A DNA stretch of 33,817 nt from an uncultured beta proteobacterium (GTDB lineage Bacteria > Pseudomonadota > Gammaproteobacteria > Burkholderiales > Nitrosomonadaceae): NCBI GenBank assembly GCA_900696615.1, contig CAADGS010000103.1:1-33817 (forward strand), written 5' to 3'. A program made the position numbers and the translations under genes. This document shows positions 9,910-21,511 of this stretch, one piece after another. Position 1 is the stretch's first letter, and the number at the start of each line of letters is the position of its first letter. The notes below the pieces were generated by a model, which had not been told where the DNA came from, ran no database searches, and saw nothing but the letters and a program-made list of their open reading frames with translations.

Positions 9910-11364
9910 TCACGAAACATCATCAATGCCATGCCTCAACTTCCATTCTCCTACTTTGATAATTTTCATGGTATTGGTACCACCGGATTTACCGACAGGC
10001 TCACCAATTGTCATAACCATGATATCACCATTGCGCACAACGCCACGGTTTAGCAATTCTTCTTCTGCCAGATTAAGAATAATTTCAGGATCGCTTAATC
10101 CTTCGCCAAATTCGACTGGATAAACACCTCTAAACAGCGTTACCCGCCTGCGTGTGTCTTCATTTGGACTTAACGCAAAAATAGGTACTTTGGAACTTCT
10201 ACGTGACATTAACAATGCGGTGACGCCACTTTGTGTCAGTGCGGCAATCGCGCGTATCTGCAAACCACTGGCTGTAAACATGGTTGCACGCGCAATAGCT
10301 TCTTCAATGGTTACTTGATTTACTGTTATCGCACGCCGATCATGACTAACCAAATATTCTTTTTCTGCTTCTTGGCAAACTCTTGCCATTGCTTCCACAG
10401 CTTCTACCGGGTATTCGCCGGCAGCCGATTCAGCCGACAGCATCACTGCATCGGTGCCATCCAGTACTGCATTAGCAACATCGGATACTTCAGCGCGTGT
10501 AGGAATTGGATTAGTAATCATGGATTCCATCATCTGTGTGGCGGTCACAACCAATTTATTATTTGTTCTTGCCGCGCGAATCATTCTTTTCTGCAACGCT
10601 GGAACTGCCGCATCACCAACTTCGACAGCCAGATCACCACGCGCAACCATAATGGCATCTGATGCTTCCAGGATATCATCCAGCGCAAGAATAGCCTCTG
10701 AGCGTTCAATTTTGGCCATAACCATACCTTTCCCGCCGGCTTCCTGCATCAACGCACGCGCTTGCCTGATATCATCGCCAGAGCGTACAAATGACACAGC
10801 TAAATAATCTGCGCCAAATTCTGCAGCCGTCTTGATATCTTCCAAATCCTTGCTAGTTAGTGCTGGTGCACCGAGTCCACCACCCTTGCGATTAATGCCT
10901 TTGTTGTTCGACAGCACACCACCTTGCTCAACCACACAAAATACCTGGTGTTCTCTAACTGAGGATACACTCAGCACAATACGGCCATCGTCGAGCATAA
11001 GAGTCGCACCCGCTTCTAAATCATTCGGTAATTCCTTGTAGTCCAGACCGACTCTCTCCTGGTTACCCAATTCGCAGAAAGAATCGAGGATAAATTGATC
11101 ACCGATTTCCAGTCTGATTTTACCGTGTTCAAATTTGCCAACCCGTATTTTGGGGCCTTGCAAATCGGCCAAAACACCTACGGTTCGTCCGGCTGCTCGC
11201 GCCAATGAGCGTGTCAATTCGGCAAATTCGATATGCTGTTCGCGTGTGCCATGTGAAAAATTGATCCGAACAACATCGACACCAGCCATAATCATGCGTT
11301 CTAATATTTTTGGATTAGTACAAGCCGGTCCCAGTGTCGCTACAATTTTTGTTCTTCGAATCAT
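9910..11364 (-). CDS. pyk: pyruvate kinase
   Basis: 484 aa; MIRRTKIVATLGPA, VMAKIERSEA, MVARGDLAVE, DAVMLSAESAAGEYP. Confidence 0.97.
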   Translation of the reverse strand: MIRRTKIVATLGPACTNPKILERMIMAGVDVVRINFSHGTREQHIEFAELTRSLARAAGRTVGVLADLQGPKIRVGKFEHGKIRLEIGDQFILDSFCELGNQERVGLDYKELPNDLEAGATLMLDDGRIVLSVSSVREHQVFCVVEQGGVLSNNKGINRKGGGLGAPALTSKDLEDIKTAAEFGADYLAVSFVRSGDDIRQARALMQEAGGKGMVMAKIERSEAILALDDILEASDAIMVARGDLAVEVGDAAVPALQKRMIRAARTNNKLVVTATQMMESMITNPIPTRAEVSDVANAVLDGTDAVMLSAESAAGEYPVEAVEAMARVCQEAEKEYLVSHDRRAITVNQVTIEEAIARATMFTASGLQIRAIAALTQSGVTALLMSRRSSKVPIFALSPNEDTRRRVTLFRGVYPVEFGEGLSDPEIILNLAEEELLNRGVVRNGDIMVMTIGEPVGKSGGTNTMKIIKVGEWKLRHGIDDVS

Positions 11365-11376
11365 AATCCGTATAAA

Positions 11377-12555
11377 TTAATGAGCACGCTTTTCCAATAT
11401 TTCCACTGCTGGTAATTTTTTGCCTTCTAAAAACTCAAGAAATGCACCACCTGCTGTTGATATATAAGATACCTTGTCGTAGATATCGTATTTCTGAATT
11501 GCCGCAATCGTATCGCCACCGCCCGCCAGCGTGAAAGCACTGGTTTCTGCAATTGCTCGGGCAATTTTCTCAGTTCCTGCGCCAAACTGGTCAAATTCAA
11601 ATACACCCACGGGTCCGTTCCAAACCACGGTACCGGCTCGCATAATAATGTCCACGAGTTCTTGGGCACTCTTTGGGCCGATATCAAAAATCATGTCATC
11701 GTCGGCAACATTACTGGCTTCCTTTAATACAGCCGGTTCGTTAGCATCAAATTTTTTACCCACCACAACATCGACAGCAATCGGTATCGAAGCATTACGT
11801 TTAGCCATTTTGTCCATTAAAGCCTTAGCTGTTGGCACTAAATCATCTTCGCACAAGGATTTTCCAACATTTTTTCCGGTAGCTTTTAAAAAAGTATTGG
11901 CAATGCCACCACCTACCACCAGTTGGTCAACTTTTTCAGATAGCGATTCGAGTACCGTCAGTTTGGTAGATACTTTCGAACCGCCAACAATCGCTACCAT
12001 TGGACGCGCCGGATTCAATAGCGCTTTGGTCAGTGCTTCCAGCTCCTCAGTGAGCAGAATGCCTGCGCAAGCCACAGGCGCGTATTTGGCAATGCCGTGT
12101 GTTGATGCCTCCGCACGATGTGCGGTGCCAAATGCATCCATCACGAATACATCACATAATTTCGCATACTTTTGTGCGGTTTCCTCCAAATTTTTCTTTT
12201 CACCTCTATTGATGCGGCAATTCTCCAACACCACCAATTCTCCATCGGCTAATTCAAAGCCAGTATCCAGCCAGTCCCGGATTAACCGTACTGACTTATT
12301 CAGTCGATTGGCAATATTATCTGCTACAGGCTTAAGCGAATTTTCTTCGCTCCATTGCCCTTCTTCCGGTCGACCAAGATGCGATGTCACCATGACTTTG
12401 GCGCCTTGTTTGAGACAGTGATTAATTGTGGCCATTGAGGCGGTTATACGTGCATCAGAGGTAACTTTACCATCTTTTACTGGCACGTTTAGATCAGAAC
12501 GGATAAATACCCGCTTACCTTTTAGATCAAGATCTACAACTTTGATAACTGACAC
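11377..12555 (-). CDS. pgk: phosphoglycerate kinase
   Basis: [32 protein letters not shown], [12 protein letters not shown]. ORF track starts at 12597, but a GTG at 12555 is preceded by GGAG at about 6 nt and gives the expected N-terminus [16 protein letters not shown]. Confidence 0.96.
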   Translation of the reverse strand: MSVIKVVDLDLKGKRVFIRSDLNVPVKDGKVTSDARITASMATINHCLKQGAKVMVTSHLGRPEEGQWSEENSLKPVADNIANRLNKSVRLIRDWLDTGFELADGELVVLENCRINRGEKKNLEETAQKYAKLCDVFVMDAFGTAHRAEASTHGIAKYAPVACAGILLTEELEALTKALLNPARPMVAIVGGSKVSTKLTVLESLSEKVDQLVVGGGIANTFLKATGKNVGKSLCEDDLVPTAKALMDKMAKRNASIPIAVDVVVGKKFDANEPAVLKEASNVADDDMIFDIGPKSAQELVDIIMRAGTVVWNGPVGVFEFDQFGAGTEKIARAIAETSAFTLAGGGDTIAAIQKYDIYDKVSYISTAGGAFLEFLEGKKLPAVEILEKRAH

Positions 12556-12583
12556 GGCAAACTCCAGAATTGTCTTTAAAAAT

Positions 12584-12611
12584 ATAAAGGATAGCAAACG
12601 CTACCCTTTAT
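12584..12611 (-). terminator. candidate intrinsic terminator/attenuator between gap and pgk
   Basis: Minus strand ATAAAGG-G-TAGC GTTT GCTA-T-CCTTTAT (11 pairs, one mismatch, 4-nt loop), then ATTTTTAAAG; 28 nt upstream of the pgk GTG. Confidence 0.5.
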
Positions 12612-12704
12612 GTGCGATCTTATTTCGAATTGAATATCAACGACGCTAAATTAACCAGGATTATCAATCCATCTCCTAATTGAACTAACGCATATTTGAA
12701 AGTT

Positions 12705-13758
<1,054 letters not shown>

Positions 13759-13783
13759 CTTTTATCAATCATAAGTTATTAAA

Positions 13784-15799
13784 TTAGAGAATATCTTTTA
13801 CTGTCTTAATCACATTTTCTACAGTAAAACCAAAATGCTTAAATAACACATCTGCAGGAGCCGATTCGCCAAAGGTATCAATACCTACTACCGCACCATC
13901 CAAACCGACATATTTTCGCCAGAAATCAGTTACACCAGCTTCAATAGCAACCCGCTTAATACCTTTTGGCAGCACACTGTCTTTATAGGATAATTCCTGT
14001 CGATCGAAAATATTGGTACATGGCATGGAAACCACCCGCACATAAATACCTTCTTGCGCCAATGCCTTTTGTGCATTCATTGCCAATCCCACTTCCGAGC
14101 CAGTGGCGATCAACACTGCTTGCGGCTTACCGTTATCTGCTTCCGATAAAACATAACCACCTTTGTCAATCAATTGAATAGTCGCTGCATCGCGTTTCTG
14201 AAATGGCAGATTTTGACGACTGAATATCAATATTGAAGGACCCGTTTTTCTTTCAATGGCACGCGCCCAACAAACTGTTGACTCAACCGTATCACATGGC
14301 CGCCATACATCCATATTGGGGATATATCGTAATGTAGCCGTTTGCTCTACAGGCTGATGCGTGGGTCCATCTTCACCCAAACCGATTGAGTCATGGGTGA
14401 AAACAAAAATATTACGAATTTTCATCAAGGCAGCCATGCGTAGGGCATTACGCGCATACTCAGAAAACATCAAGAAAGTGGCGCCATAAGGAATCAAGCC
14501 GCCATGCAGCGACAACCCATTCATAATTGCACTCATGCCGAATTCACGCACGCCATAATAAATATAATTACCGCCATTTAGCTGGTCAATTCCTTTTGAA
14601 CCAGACCATAAAGTCAAATTAGACCCAGCCAGATCAGCCGAACCACCAATCAATTCAGGCAACACAGGTGCCAAACCTTCAATGGCATTTTGCGAAGCTT
14701 TCCTGCTGGCAATTGTTTCCGCTTTCCCATTAACCTGATTGATTATACTTTGTACGTAATCATTCCAATTTGACGGCAGGTCACCCGCCATTCTGCGGTT
14801 AAATTCGGCAGCTTCGGCAGGATATCTTTCAGCATATTCTGCAAATTTCTCGCCCCATTCGGTTTCAAGCTTTTGACCTTTTGCTCTGGCATCCCATGCA
14901 CTATAGACATCTTGTGGAATTTCAAAAGGCGCATGATGCCAACCTATATGTGGACGAGCTGCAGCAATTTCTGCATCCCCTAATGCAGCACCATGTACGG
15001 AATGTGTATTAGCCATATTAGGCGAACCCATTCCAATCACAGTTTTACAGCAAATCATCGATGGCTTGTTATTTACTCGTTTCGCCTCCTCAATCGCAGC
15101 TTCAATCGCCATAGGATCGTGACCATTGACGTCAGGAACTACGTGCCAGCCATAGGATTCAAACCGCTTAGGTGTGTCGTCGGTAAACCAGCCTTCAACA
15201 TGGCCATCAATAGAAATACCGTTATCATCGTAAAAACAAATTAACTTACCCAAACCAAGCGTTCCCGCCAACGAGCAAGCTTCATGGGAGATGCCTTCCA
15301 TCATGCAGCCATCCCCCAGAAAAACATACGTATAATGATCTACGATATTATAACCAGGTCTATTAAATTCGGCAGCCAACACTTTTTCAGCAAGCGCCAT
15401 ACCTACTGCATTCGTAATTCCTTGACCTAGTGGGCCAGTTGTGGTCTCTACACCGGGTGTATAACCATATTCCGGATGTCCAGGCGTCTTAGAATGAAGT
15501 TGCCGAAACTGCTTCAACTCTTCCATCGGCAAATCGTAGCCGGTCAAATGCAACAAAGCATAAATCAGCATGGATCCGTGACCGTTGGAAAGGACAAATC
15601 GATCACGATCCACCCACATTGGATTACTAGGATTATGACGCAGATGGTGGATCCACAGCACCTCAGCGATTTCTGCCATTCCCATCGGCATTCCGGGATG
15701 TCCAGAATTGGCTTTTTGCACCGCATCCATCGCCAGTGCCCGAATCGCACTGGTCAAATTCCTAAACACCGGCGCGTCAAAATCCTTGAATGTACCCAT
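13784..15799 (-). CDS. tkt: transketolase
   Basis: 671 aa; [53 protein letters not shown]. Confidence 0.97.
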   Translation of the reverse strand: MGTFKDFDAPVFRNLTSAIRALAMDAVQKANSGHPGMPMGMAEIAEVLWIHHLRHNPSNPMWVDRDRFVLSNGHGSMLIYALLHLTGYDLPMEELKQFRQLHSKTPGHPEYGYTPGVETTTGPLGQGITNAVGMALAEKVLAAEFNRPGYNIVDHYTYVFLGDGCMMEGISHEACSLAGTLGLGKLICFYDDNGISIDGHVEGWFTDDTPKRFESYGWHVVPDVNGHDPMAIEAAIEEAKRVNNKPSMICCKTVIGMGSPNMANTHSVHGAALGDAEIAAARPHIGWHHAPFEIPQDVYSAWDARAKGQKLETEWGEKFAEYAERYPAEAAEFNRRMAGDLPSNWNDYVQSIINQVNGKAETIASRKASQNAIEGLAPVLPELIGGSADLAGSNLTLWSGSKGIDQLNGGNYIYYGVREFGMSAIMNGLSLHGGLIPYGATFLMFSEYARNALRMAALMKIRNIFVFTHDSIGLGEDGPTHQPVEQTATLRYIPNMDVWRPCDTVESTVCWARAIERKTGPSILIFSRQNLPFQKRDAATIQLIDKGGYVLSEADNGKPQAVLIATGSEVGLAMNAQKALAQEGIYVRVVSMPCTNIFDRQELSYKDSVLPKGIKRVAIEAGVTDFWRKYVGLDGAVVGIDTFGESAPADVLFKHFGFTVENVIKTVKDIL

Positions 15800-15880
15800 T
15801 TAATACTAACTCCCTTAAATTTTCATCAAACAAAAACGATCACACCAGCCTATCAATTACAGATTGCTGGCAAAGTTAGC

Positions 15881-15909
15881 ATTATCTCTTAAGACGGGTA
15901 ATACGACAA
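15881..15909 (-). promoter_or_regulatory. candidate sigma70-type promoter for the tkt-gap-pgk-pyk-fba cluster
   Basis: Minus strand TTGTCG (15909-15904), 17-nt spacer, GATAAT (15886-15881); about 80 nt upstream of the tkt ATG. Confidence 0.5.
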
Positions 15910-15966
15910 CTAGAAACCTTCATTTTGCGTATAAAACCAACCCAGTAGGAAAATTCCCCGTTTCTA

Positions 15967-17229
15967 TCAATTCCCCCGCAATTTGATTCCCAACAATTTT
16001 ATTTTACGATAAAGATGTGTTCTCTCTAGGCCTGCTCGATCAGCAACCCGGGTCATATTGCCATTTTCTTGGTCAATCAACCGTTCGAAATAAGTTCTTT
16101 CAAACAAGTCACGCGCCTCGCGCAACGAGAGATCTAAAGGAATCTCTGGTGTCACAGAAGACGAAGCGGATTCAGGAAAAACCATGGCTTGCTGAACCGC
16201 ATCAACCGAGATTTCATCGCCTGTACATGTCAATGCCAAAGAATGCACTACACCCGTGAGCTGTGTCAAATTACCAGGCCAGTCATAATTTCGTAAGCAA
16301 TTTAATGCAGCAGTAGTGAATTGCAGCGATGAAGATGCTTCGCCCGACTCAACAAAACGCGATAAAATTTGGTTGGCTAATTCTGGAACGTCTTCCCGAT
16401 GCGCTCTCAATGGCGGAATTCCAATACTAAGGCTACTAAGCGTCTCAAACAGCTTAGGCAAAAAAACTCCTTGCGCCGCTAATTCAGCGAGCGGTTGTGA
16501 CGTTGCGCAAACCAACCGCACGTTATACTTATCCAACTTGCTTAACAACAGCAACAGCCCTTTTTGCGCCAATTTATTAATATCGCCTATATCCTTTAGA
16601 AACAACAAGCCATCCCGTGCCAGTTCCAATAAATCAAGCGGTGAATCGGCCAGAGATGTTAATGTTTCTGGTTCTACCCAAGGCGTATTTGGGCGGTGCA
16701 AAAAACGAGCGCAAATTTCTGCACCAACACCTGGTTCCCCCATTAATAACAGCGGTGACTTCAAATTGGCGACCTGCTCCAATTTTTTTCTTAGCTCAAC
16801 AATTAAAGCCCCTTTGCCCAAGCTAGCGAGTGAAAGTGTCATGTGCTGCTTACTCTGTCCACCCCGCAAGGCCTTAATGACAGTACTTAACAGCTTTTGC
16901 AGCGGTATCGGTTTCTCTAAATAACCAAAGGCACCTATACGCGTTGCCTCTATAGCCGTATCAATGGTGCCATGCCCCGACATCATGATGACCGGCATTG
17001 TTAGCAAACCATTGCTAGCCCATTCTTTCAAAAGAGTAATGCCATCAGTATCAGGCATCCAGATATCCAGCAGCACTAGATCAGGGCGCGTCTGATTTCT
17101 CCAAACTCGGGCTTGCTCTGCATTTTCTGCCAACGCTACGCGATAGCCTTCATCACGCAAAATTTCCGACAGCAATTCACGTATACCAATTTCATCATCA
17201 ACAACAAGTATTGTATTGTTTGTTATCAT
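15967..17229 (-). CDS. NtrX-like response regulator: REC, degenerate AAA+ domain and Fis-type HTH
   Basis: 420 aa; receiver LVLLDIWMPDTDG; degenerate Walker A GEPGVGAE; Walker B position GLLFLKDIGD; HTH GNMTRVADRAGLERTHLYRKIKLLGIK; next to NtrY-like kinase. Confidence 0.88.
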   Translation of the reverse strand: MITNNTILVVDDEIGIRELLSEILRDEGYRVALAENAEQARVWRNQTRPDLVLLDIWMPDTDGITLLKEWASNGLLTMPVIMMSGHGTIDTAIEATRIGAFGYLEKPIPLQKLLSTVIKALRGGQSKQHMTLSLASLGKGALIVELRKKLEQVANLKSPLLLMGEPGVGAEICARFLHRPNTPWVEPETLTSLADSPLDLLELARDGLLFLKDIGDINKLAQKGLLLLLSKLDKYNVRLVCATSQPLAELAAQGVFLPKLFETLSSLSIGIPPLRAHREDVPELANQILSRFVESGEASSSLQFTTAALNCLRNYDWPGNLTQLTGVVHSLALTCTGDEISVDAVQQAMVFPESASSSVTPEIPLDLSLREARDLFERTYFERLIDQENGNMTRVADRAGLERTHLYRKIKLLGIKLRGN

Positions 17230-17452
17230 TTAAAATTTTCTCCGCTGCCGAAATGTAATCAGCTTGTCTATGACTGTCAATTTCCAGAGGTATCGTATAT
17301 CGATTCTCCCCTTAACAGTCCCTTCAAAATACTTTCAAGGAAATCGATGCAACATAAAAACATGCGAAAAAGTGCGATTTATGCACAATAAATGAGCATT
17401 CTGCGTGTAACTATATCAAAATTATTACCCTTTCTTGGATCACTCCATTGAT

Positions 17453-19627
17453 TCAACTCCTTTTAATTTCTGGTTTTGACACGCTCTTGCTCACTGCAGG
17501 TAAAAATATCGATATTTGTGCGCCATGAGGTTTGATATTTTGAATATGAATTACACCTTCATGCTCCTCTACAATTTTCTTCACAATGGGCAAACCCAAT
17601 CCTGTTCCCTTTGGTTTAGTTGTTACATAGGGTTCAAAAACCCGGACCCTAATTTCATCTGAGAATCCGCATCCATTGTCACGCACAATGAGCTGCACAC
17701 CGCTTTGCACCACTTCAGTTTTCACTTCAATCAATGGGTCTAACGCATCGATTAATGCATCCTGAGCATTTTGCAACAAATTATGTAGCACCTGACGTAA
17801 CTGGGTGGAATCTCCTTTAATCATTGGCAAATCATCCGCCAGTGTTTGTTTGATAGGTATGAGCTTATTACGATCAATCGTCATGCTTGAAACCTCATAC
17901 ATAGACAAGACCTCACGCACCAAACGGTTAAAATCAAGCTGACGTAACTCAAGTTCGGGAATACGGGCATATTGACTGAATTCATTGACCATTTTCTTAA
18001 GCGCTTCAACCTGATTCACGATTGTCTCGGTCGATCGCTGCAATACCCGCGCATCGTCCTCATTAAGCTTGTGTATAAGTTTATGTTGCACACGTTCGGC
18101 GGAAAGCTGAATTGGCGTCAAGGGATTTTTTATTTCATGCGCCAACCGGCGCGCAACCTCACCCCATGCAACCGCACGCTGCACCTGTAAAAGATTAGTG
18201 ATATCATCAAACACCACTACGCCACCGCCGCCGGATATCTTTGGCAAACGCGTTCCCCTTATCAATAACACCTGGTTCTGACTGTCTACCAGGCGCGTTA
18301 TCTGACGCTGCCATACCCCCCCCACTTCAGAACCAAAACCTTCCTTAATCTCGGTTACCAGCGCTTGCAGTTGCGGCTCATTGTCTACACATCCTTCAAT
18401 GATTGCACCATCCAAACTAATCAGTGGCACTTGCAATATTTGTTCAGCGCTTCGATTAGCCTTGGATAAAGTCAACTGTTCGTCAAATACCAATACTCCC
18501 GAAGAAAGGTTTGCCAGAATACTTTCCAGATGCGCGCGCGCGCTTTCCACCTCTTGCTGATTATGCTGCGCGGTTGCTTGCGCTTCCTCCAACTGCTGCG
18601 TCATCAAATTAAAAGATTCCGTCAATACACCCAGTTCATCACTACTTTGAACCAAATGCCGACGGCTATAGTCCCCTTGCGCAATAGCACGCGTACCCTC
18701 TGCTAACATCCCTAACGGAGCGCTCAATCTTTCACTGAGCAACGAAGCAGAAGCAAGGGCCGAAAACAAAGACAACAATAGTGCCAAAGTCAGGGTAACG
18801 CTGTACAACCATGTCAGCCCCTGGCGGGACAACGAAAGCTCCTGATAATCTTCAATCCCTGCCTGTACTCGCTCGGCATCTTTTGCCAATTGCAGCGGAA
18901 CAGGTTGCAGAAGCTGAAGCATTTGAATATCTTCTTTAAGATTCAGCACATTAACAGGAACGACTACACGAAGGTACAAACCTTTATCGATAATGGACTC
19001 AACTGCACTATAACCCTTCTGAATTCTAATTTGCCGCATCACCATAGTGTTAGGCACGCCTGGAAAAAGCGTTAAATTATTTTCACTAGAAAATGCAATG
19101 ATTCTGCCATCAGGGCTAAAAAGGGTCGCTTCTTCAACTTGAGATTGCAAAAGTAATTCGTTTAGCACGAGTAAAGGCGGATTCGAGGATTCCGAGGACA
19201 GCATTAATGCGGTTGCCTGTGCTTTCTTTTGTAATTCAGCCAGCAGGCTGTCAAGCATAGTGTGACCGAGATTTAAGCCTCCCTCAAGTGCCCGTTCCAC
19301 TCTCACATCAAACCAAGATTCAATACTCTTCCCAAGAAACTGTACCGATACGGCATATACCAAGGCACCTGGAAGTATCGCCATCAATGAAAAAATTACC
19401 ATTAACCTTAATGCCAATTTTGAACCAAACACACCTGATTTCAGTCTGCGCCTGAATCGCCAGAGCGAAAACCCCACAATAATCATGAGGAATGCCACGA
19501 AAGCAATATTAATACCCAATAACAAGCGATATTTGTGTTCAAAAAACTCAGTATTGGCACCCGCTGTGGCCAGCAGAAACAACATGACTGCTCCCACCCC
19601 TGCACCAATAATAAGCACATATTTCAT
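17453..19627 (-). CDS. NtrY-like membrane sensor histidine kinase (TMs, HAMP, PAS, HisKA, HATPase)
   Basis: 724 aa; ARRLAHEIKNPLTPIQLSAERV H-box, LHNLLQNAQDA N-box, DNGCGF and KGTGLGLPIVKKI G-boxes. Confidence 0.92.
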   Translation of the reverse strand: MKYVLIIGAGVGAVMLFLLATAGANTEFFEHKYRLLLGINIAFVAFLMIIVGFSLWRFRRRLKSGVFGSKLALRLMVIFSLMAILPGALVYAVSVQFLGKSIESWFDVRVERALEGGLNLGHTMLDSLLAELQKKAQATALMLSSESSNPPLLVLNELLLQSQVEEATLFSPDGRIIAFSSENNLTLFPGVPNTMVMRQIRIQKGYSAVESIIDKGLYLRVVVPVNVLNLKEDIQMLQLLQPVPLQLAKDAERVQAGIEDYQELSLSRQGLTWLYSVTLTLALLLSLFSALASASLLSERLSAPLGMLAEGTRAIAQGDYSRRHLVQSSDELGVLTESFNLMTQQLEEAQATAQHNQQEVESARAHLESILANLSSGVLVFDEQLTLSKANRSAEQILQVPLISLDGAIIEGCVDNEPQLQALVTEIKEGFGSEVGGVWQRQITRLVDSQNQVLLIRGTRLPKISGGGGVVVFDDITNLLQVQRAVAWGEVARRLAHEIKNPLTPIQLSAERVQHKLIHKLNEDDARVLQRSTETIVNQVEALKKMVNEFSQYARIPELELRQLDFNRLVREVLSMYEVSSMTIDRNKLIPIKQTLADDLPMIKGDSTQLRQVLHNLLQNAQDALIDALDPLIEVKTEVVQSGVQLIVRDNGCGFSDEIRVRVFEPYVTTKPKGTGLGLPIVKKIVEEHEGVIHIQNIKPHGAQISIFLPAVSKSVSKPEIKRS

Positions 19628-20214
19628 TCGTGGCCTTTTATGAACAGCGGCTGCTCAGGTGTCGGTAGCTTCATACGCCACTCCAGCTTTTCCGAACTCA
19701 AATTCCATTGATTGGAACCTATTGCTTCCACTTGAAATGGCTTAGGCATTCGGGTCAGATCTAGCCATACTCGTAGCGAAGCAATATATTCCACATCCTG
19801 CCTTAGCTCAGACTTAATACTGACCGGAAAATCATGCAACTGACCTAACGCCTGCAATGCTTCTTGCAGCGTGTTAAAGCTCTGCGAATAGGATGGATAA
19901 TTCAAGTGATATTGGCGCGTAAGCGCATAATACCTTAATCCAACTCTTAACTTACTACGGGCGACCTCATCGTTCAGCCAATACCAGCGTGAATCAACCA
20001 AACTGAATTTAGTCGCAAAATAAAGCACAACGCCTTTCTCAAGCGCTTGCTCCAAAGTTGCATTGAGAATAATCTCAGAGTCGACGCTGATAAGAAACTC
20101 TTGATTGACCGCAGCCAAATTGACAGATTTTATTTGAATACTACCCGCTTGTGTGGCTGTAGCTGGCACGATAAAAAACAACGCTAAAAGAATAAGTCTG
20201 ACTTGCAGCAACAT
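19624..20214 (-). CDS. DUF4390-like exported protein
   Basis: Signal-peptide-like MLLQVRLILLALFFIVPATATQA; position between rsmB and the NtrY kinase. ORF track extends to 20271 inside rsmB; the start at 20214 is an inference. Confidence 0.7.
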   Translation of the reverse strand: MLLQVRLILLALFFIVPATATQAGSIQIKSVNLAAVNQEFLISVDSEIILNATLEQALEKGVVLYFATKFSLVDSRWYWLNDEVARSKLRVGLRYYALTRQYHLNYPSYSQSFNTLQEALQALGQLHDFPVSIKSELRQDVEYIASLRVWLDLTRMPKPFQVEAIGSNQWNLSSEKLEWRMKLPTPEQPLFIKGHE

Positions 20215-20233
20215 TATTTGCCACGTATTTTGA

Positions 20234-21511
20234 TTAAATTTTCTGCAACAAACTATAAAAGAATCCATCATGTTGAATATTGGGTAACAATTGTCCCTTG
20301 CTCAATGTAGCTTCAGCAAGTGGTAATGGCATCGCATCGGAATGATGTTTAAGAAACTCCTCTATCTGCACGCTATTTTCTTCTGCAAAGACCGAGCATG
20401 TTACATAAAGCAACTTACCATTCTTATTTAAAATTTTCCATAAAGCATTCAAAATTGCCTGTTGATTTGTTGCAAACCTAACCAGATCGTTCTCACGCCG
20501 CAACCATTTGATATCGGGATGTCGACACACCACACCGGAGGCAGAACATGGCACATCGGCCAAAATACGATCAAACGATCGTCCATCCCACCATGACTCA
20601 GGACTTGATGCATCTCCACAGACTAGTCGCTCGGCCGTCATTTGTAGTCGCGTAAGGTTCTGCTGTATGAGTGCAAGCCTTCCCGAATCATTATCCAGCA
20701 ATGTCAGCATCACATCTGCAATTTCCAACAAATGCATACCTTTACCACCTGGAGCAGCGCATGCATCCAGCACACGCATGCCGTCATGAACATCCAAAAA
20801 TTGTGCTGCAAACTGCGCACCCGCATCTTGAACAGACACTAAACCAACGCCAAAACCCGGTAAATCCTCCACGGTTACCGCTTTTTTTAATTGCAACGCA
20901 TCATGGTCTATCAATTCGGCGCACAGTGACTTCTCGGCCAGTAGCTGGCGATAATCACCTACATTAGTTTTACGTCGATTGACCCGTAAAGTCATGGGAG
21001 GATGTTTATTACCAGCCTCCAGGATCGCTCGAAAATCATGTGGGTATTGTGATCGTAATTTGTCAATCCACCATTGCGGATAAGAATAGCGACCCGTATC
21101 ACTCTCAACCGCTTTTTTTAATAGGCTTTCACGCTGACGAATAAAATTACGCAATACAGCATTCACCAATCCTTGCATCCCTCTTCCTTGAACCAATGAA
21201 CGCGAAGCCAAAACTGCCTGATTTACAACAGTATGCGATTGCGCTTTGCTAAATTGCAATTGATATAAACTCACCAACAACAGATACTGCAGCTGTTTGT
21301 TTCGTAGCGGCCGTTCCAGCAACAAACCAAGAATAGCGCTTAATTGCCCATAAAAACGCAATACACCATAACTCAAATCTTGAATAGCTCCCCTCTGCTG
21401 CTTCGATAATACGGTGTTTGCACGCCAAGTTTGCTGCAATACCGAAGTCAGGCTTTCGCCGGCCATGACCTTACTTATCGCAGAAGCTGCATCAAGCTGA
21501 ACCCTAATCAT
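20234..21511 (-). CDS. rsmB: 16S rRNA (cytosine(967)-C(5))-methyltransferase RsmB
   Basis: 425 aa; VLDACAAPGGKGMHLLEI, DVPCSASGVVCRHPDIKW, LLYVTCSVFAEEN. Confidence 0.95.
   Translation of the reverse strand: MIRVQLDAASAISKVMAGESLTSVLQQTWRANTVLSKQQRGAIQDLSYGVLRFYGQLSAILGLLLERPLRNKQLQYLLLVSLYQLQFSKAQSHTVVNQAVLASRSLVQGRGMQGLVNAVLRNFIRQRESLLKKAVESDTGRYSYPQWWIDKLRSQYPHDFRAILEAGNKHPPMTLRVNRRKTNVGDYRQLLAEKSLCAELIDHDALQLKKAVTVEDLPGFGVGLVSVQDAGAQFAAQFLDVHDGMRVLDACAAPGGKGMHLLEIADVMLTLLDNDSGRLALIQQNLTRLQMTAERLVCGDASSPESWWDGRSFDRILADVPCSASGVVCRHPDIKWLRRENDLVRFATNQQAILNALWKILNKNGKLLYVTCSVFAEENSVQIEEFLKHHSDAMPLPLAEATLSKGQLLPNIQHDGFFYSLLQKI

Noticed and set aside
11531-12421. 296-aa plus-strand ORF opposite pgk
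   Set aside because: Antisense shadow ORF with low-complexity Ser/Thr/Ala composition; pgk is clearly the real gene
16316-16924. 202-aa plus-strand ORF opposite the NtrX-like gene
   Set aside because: Antisense to a real CDS; no recognisable motifs
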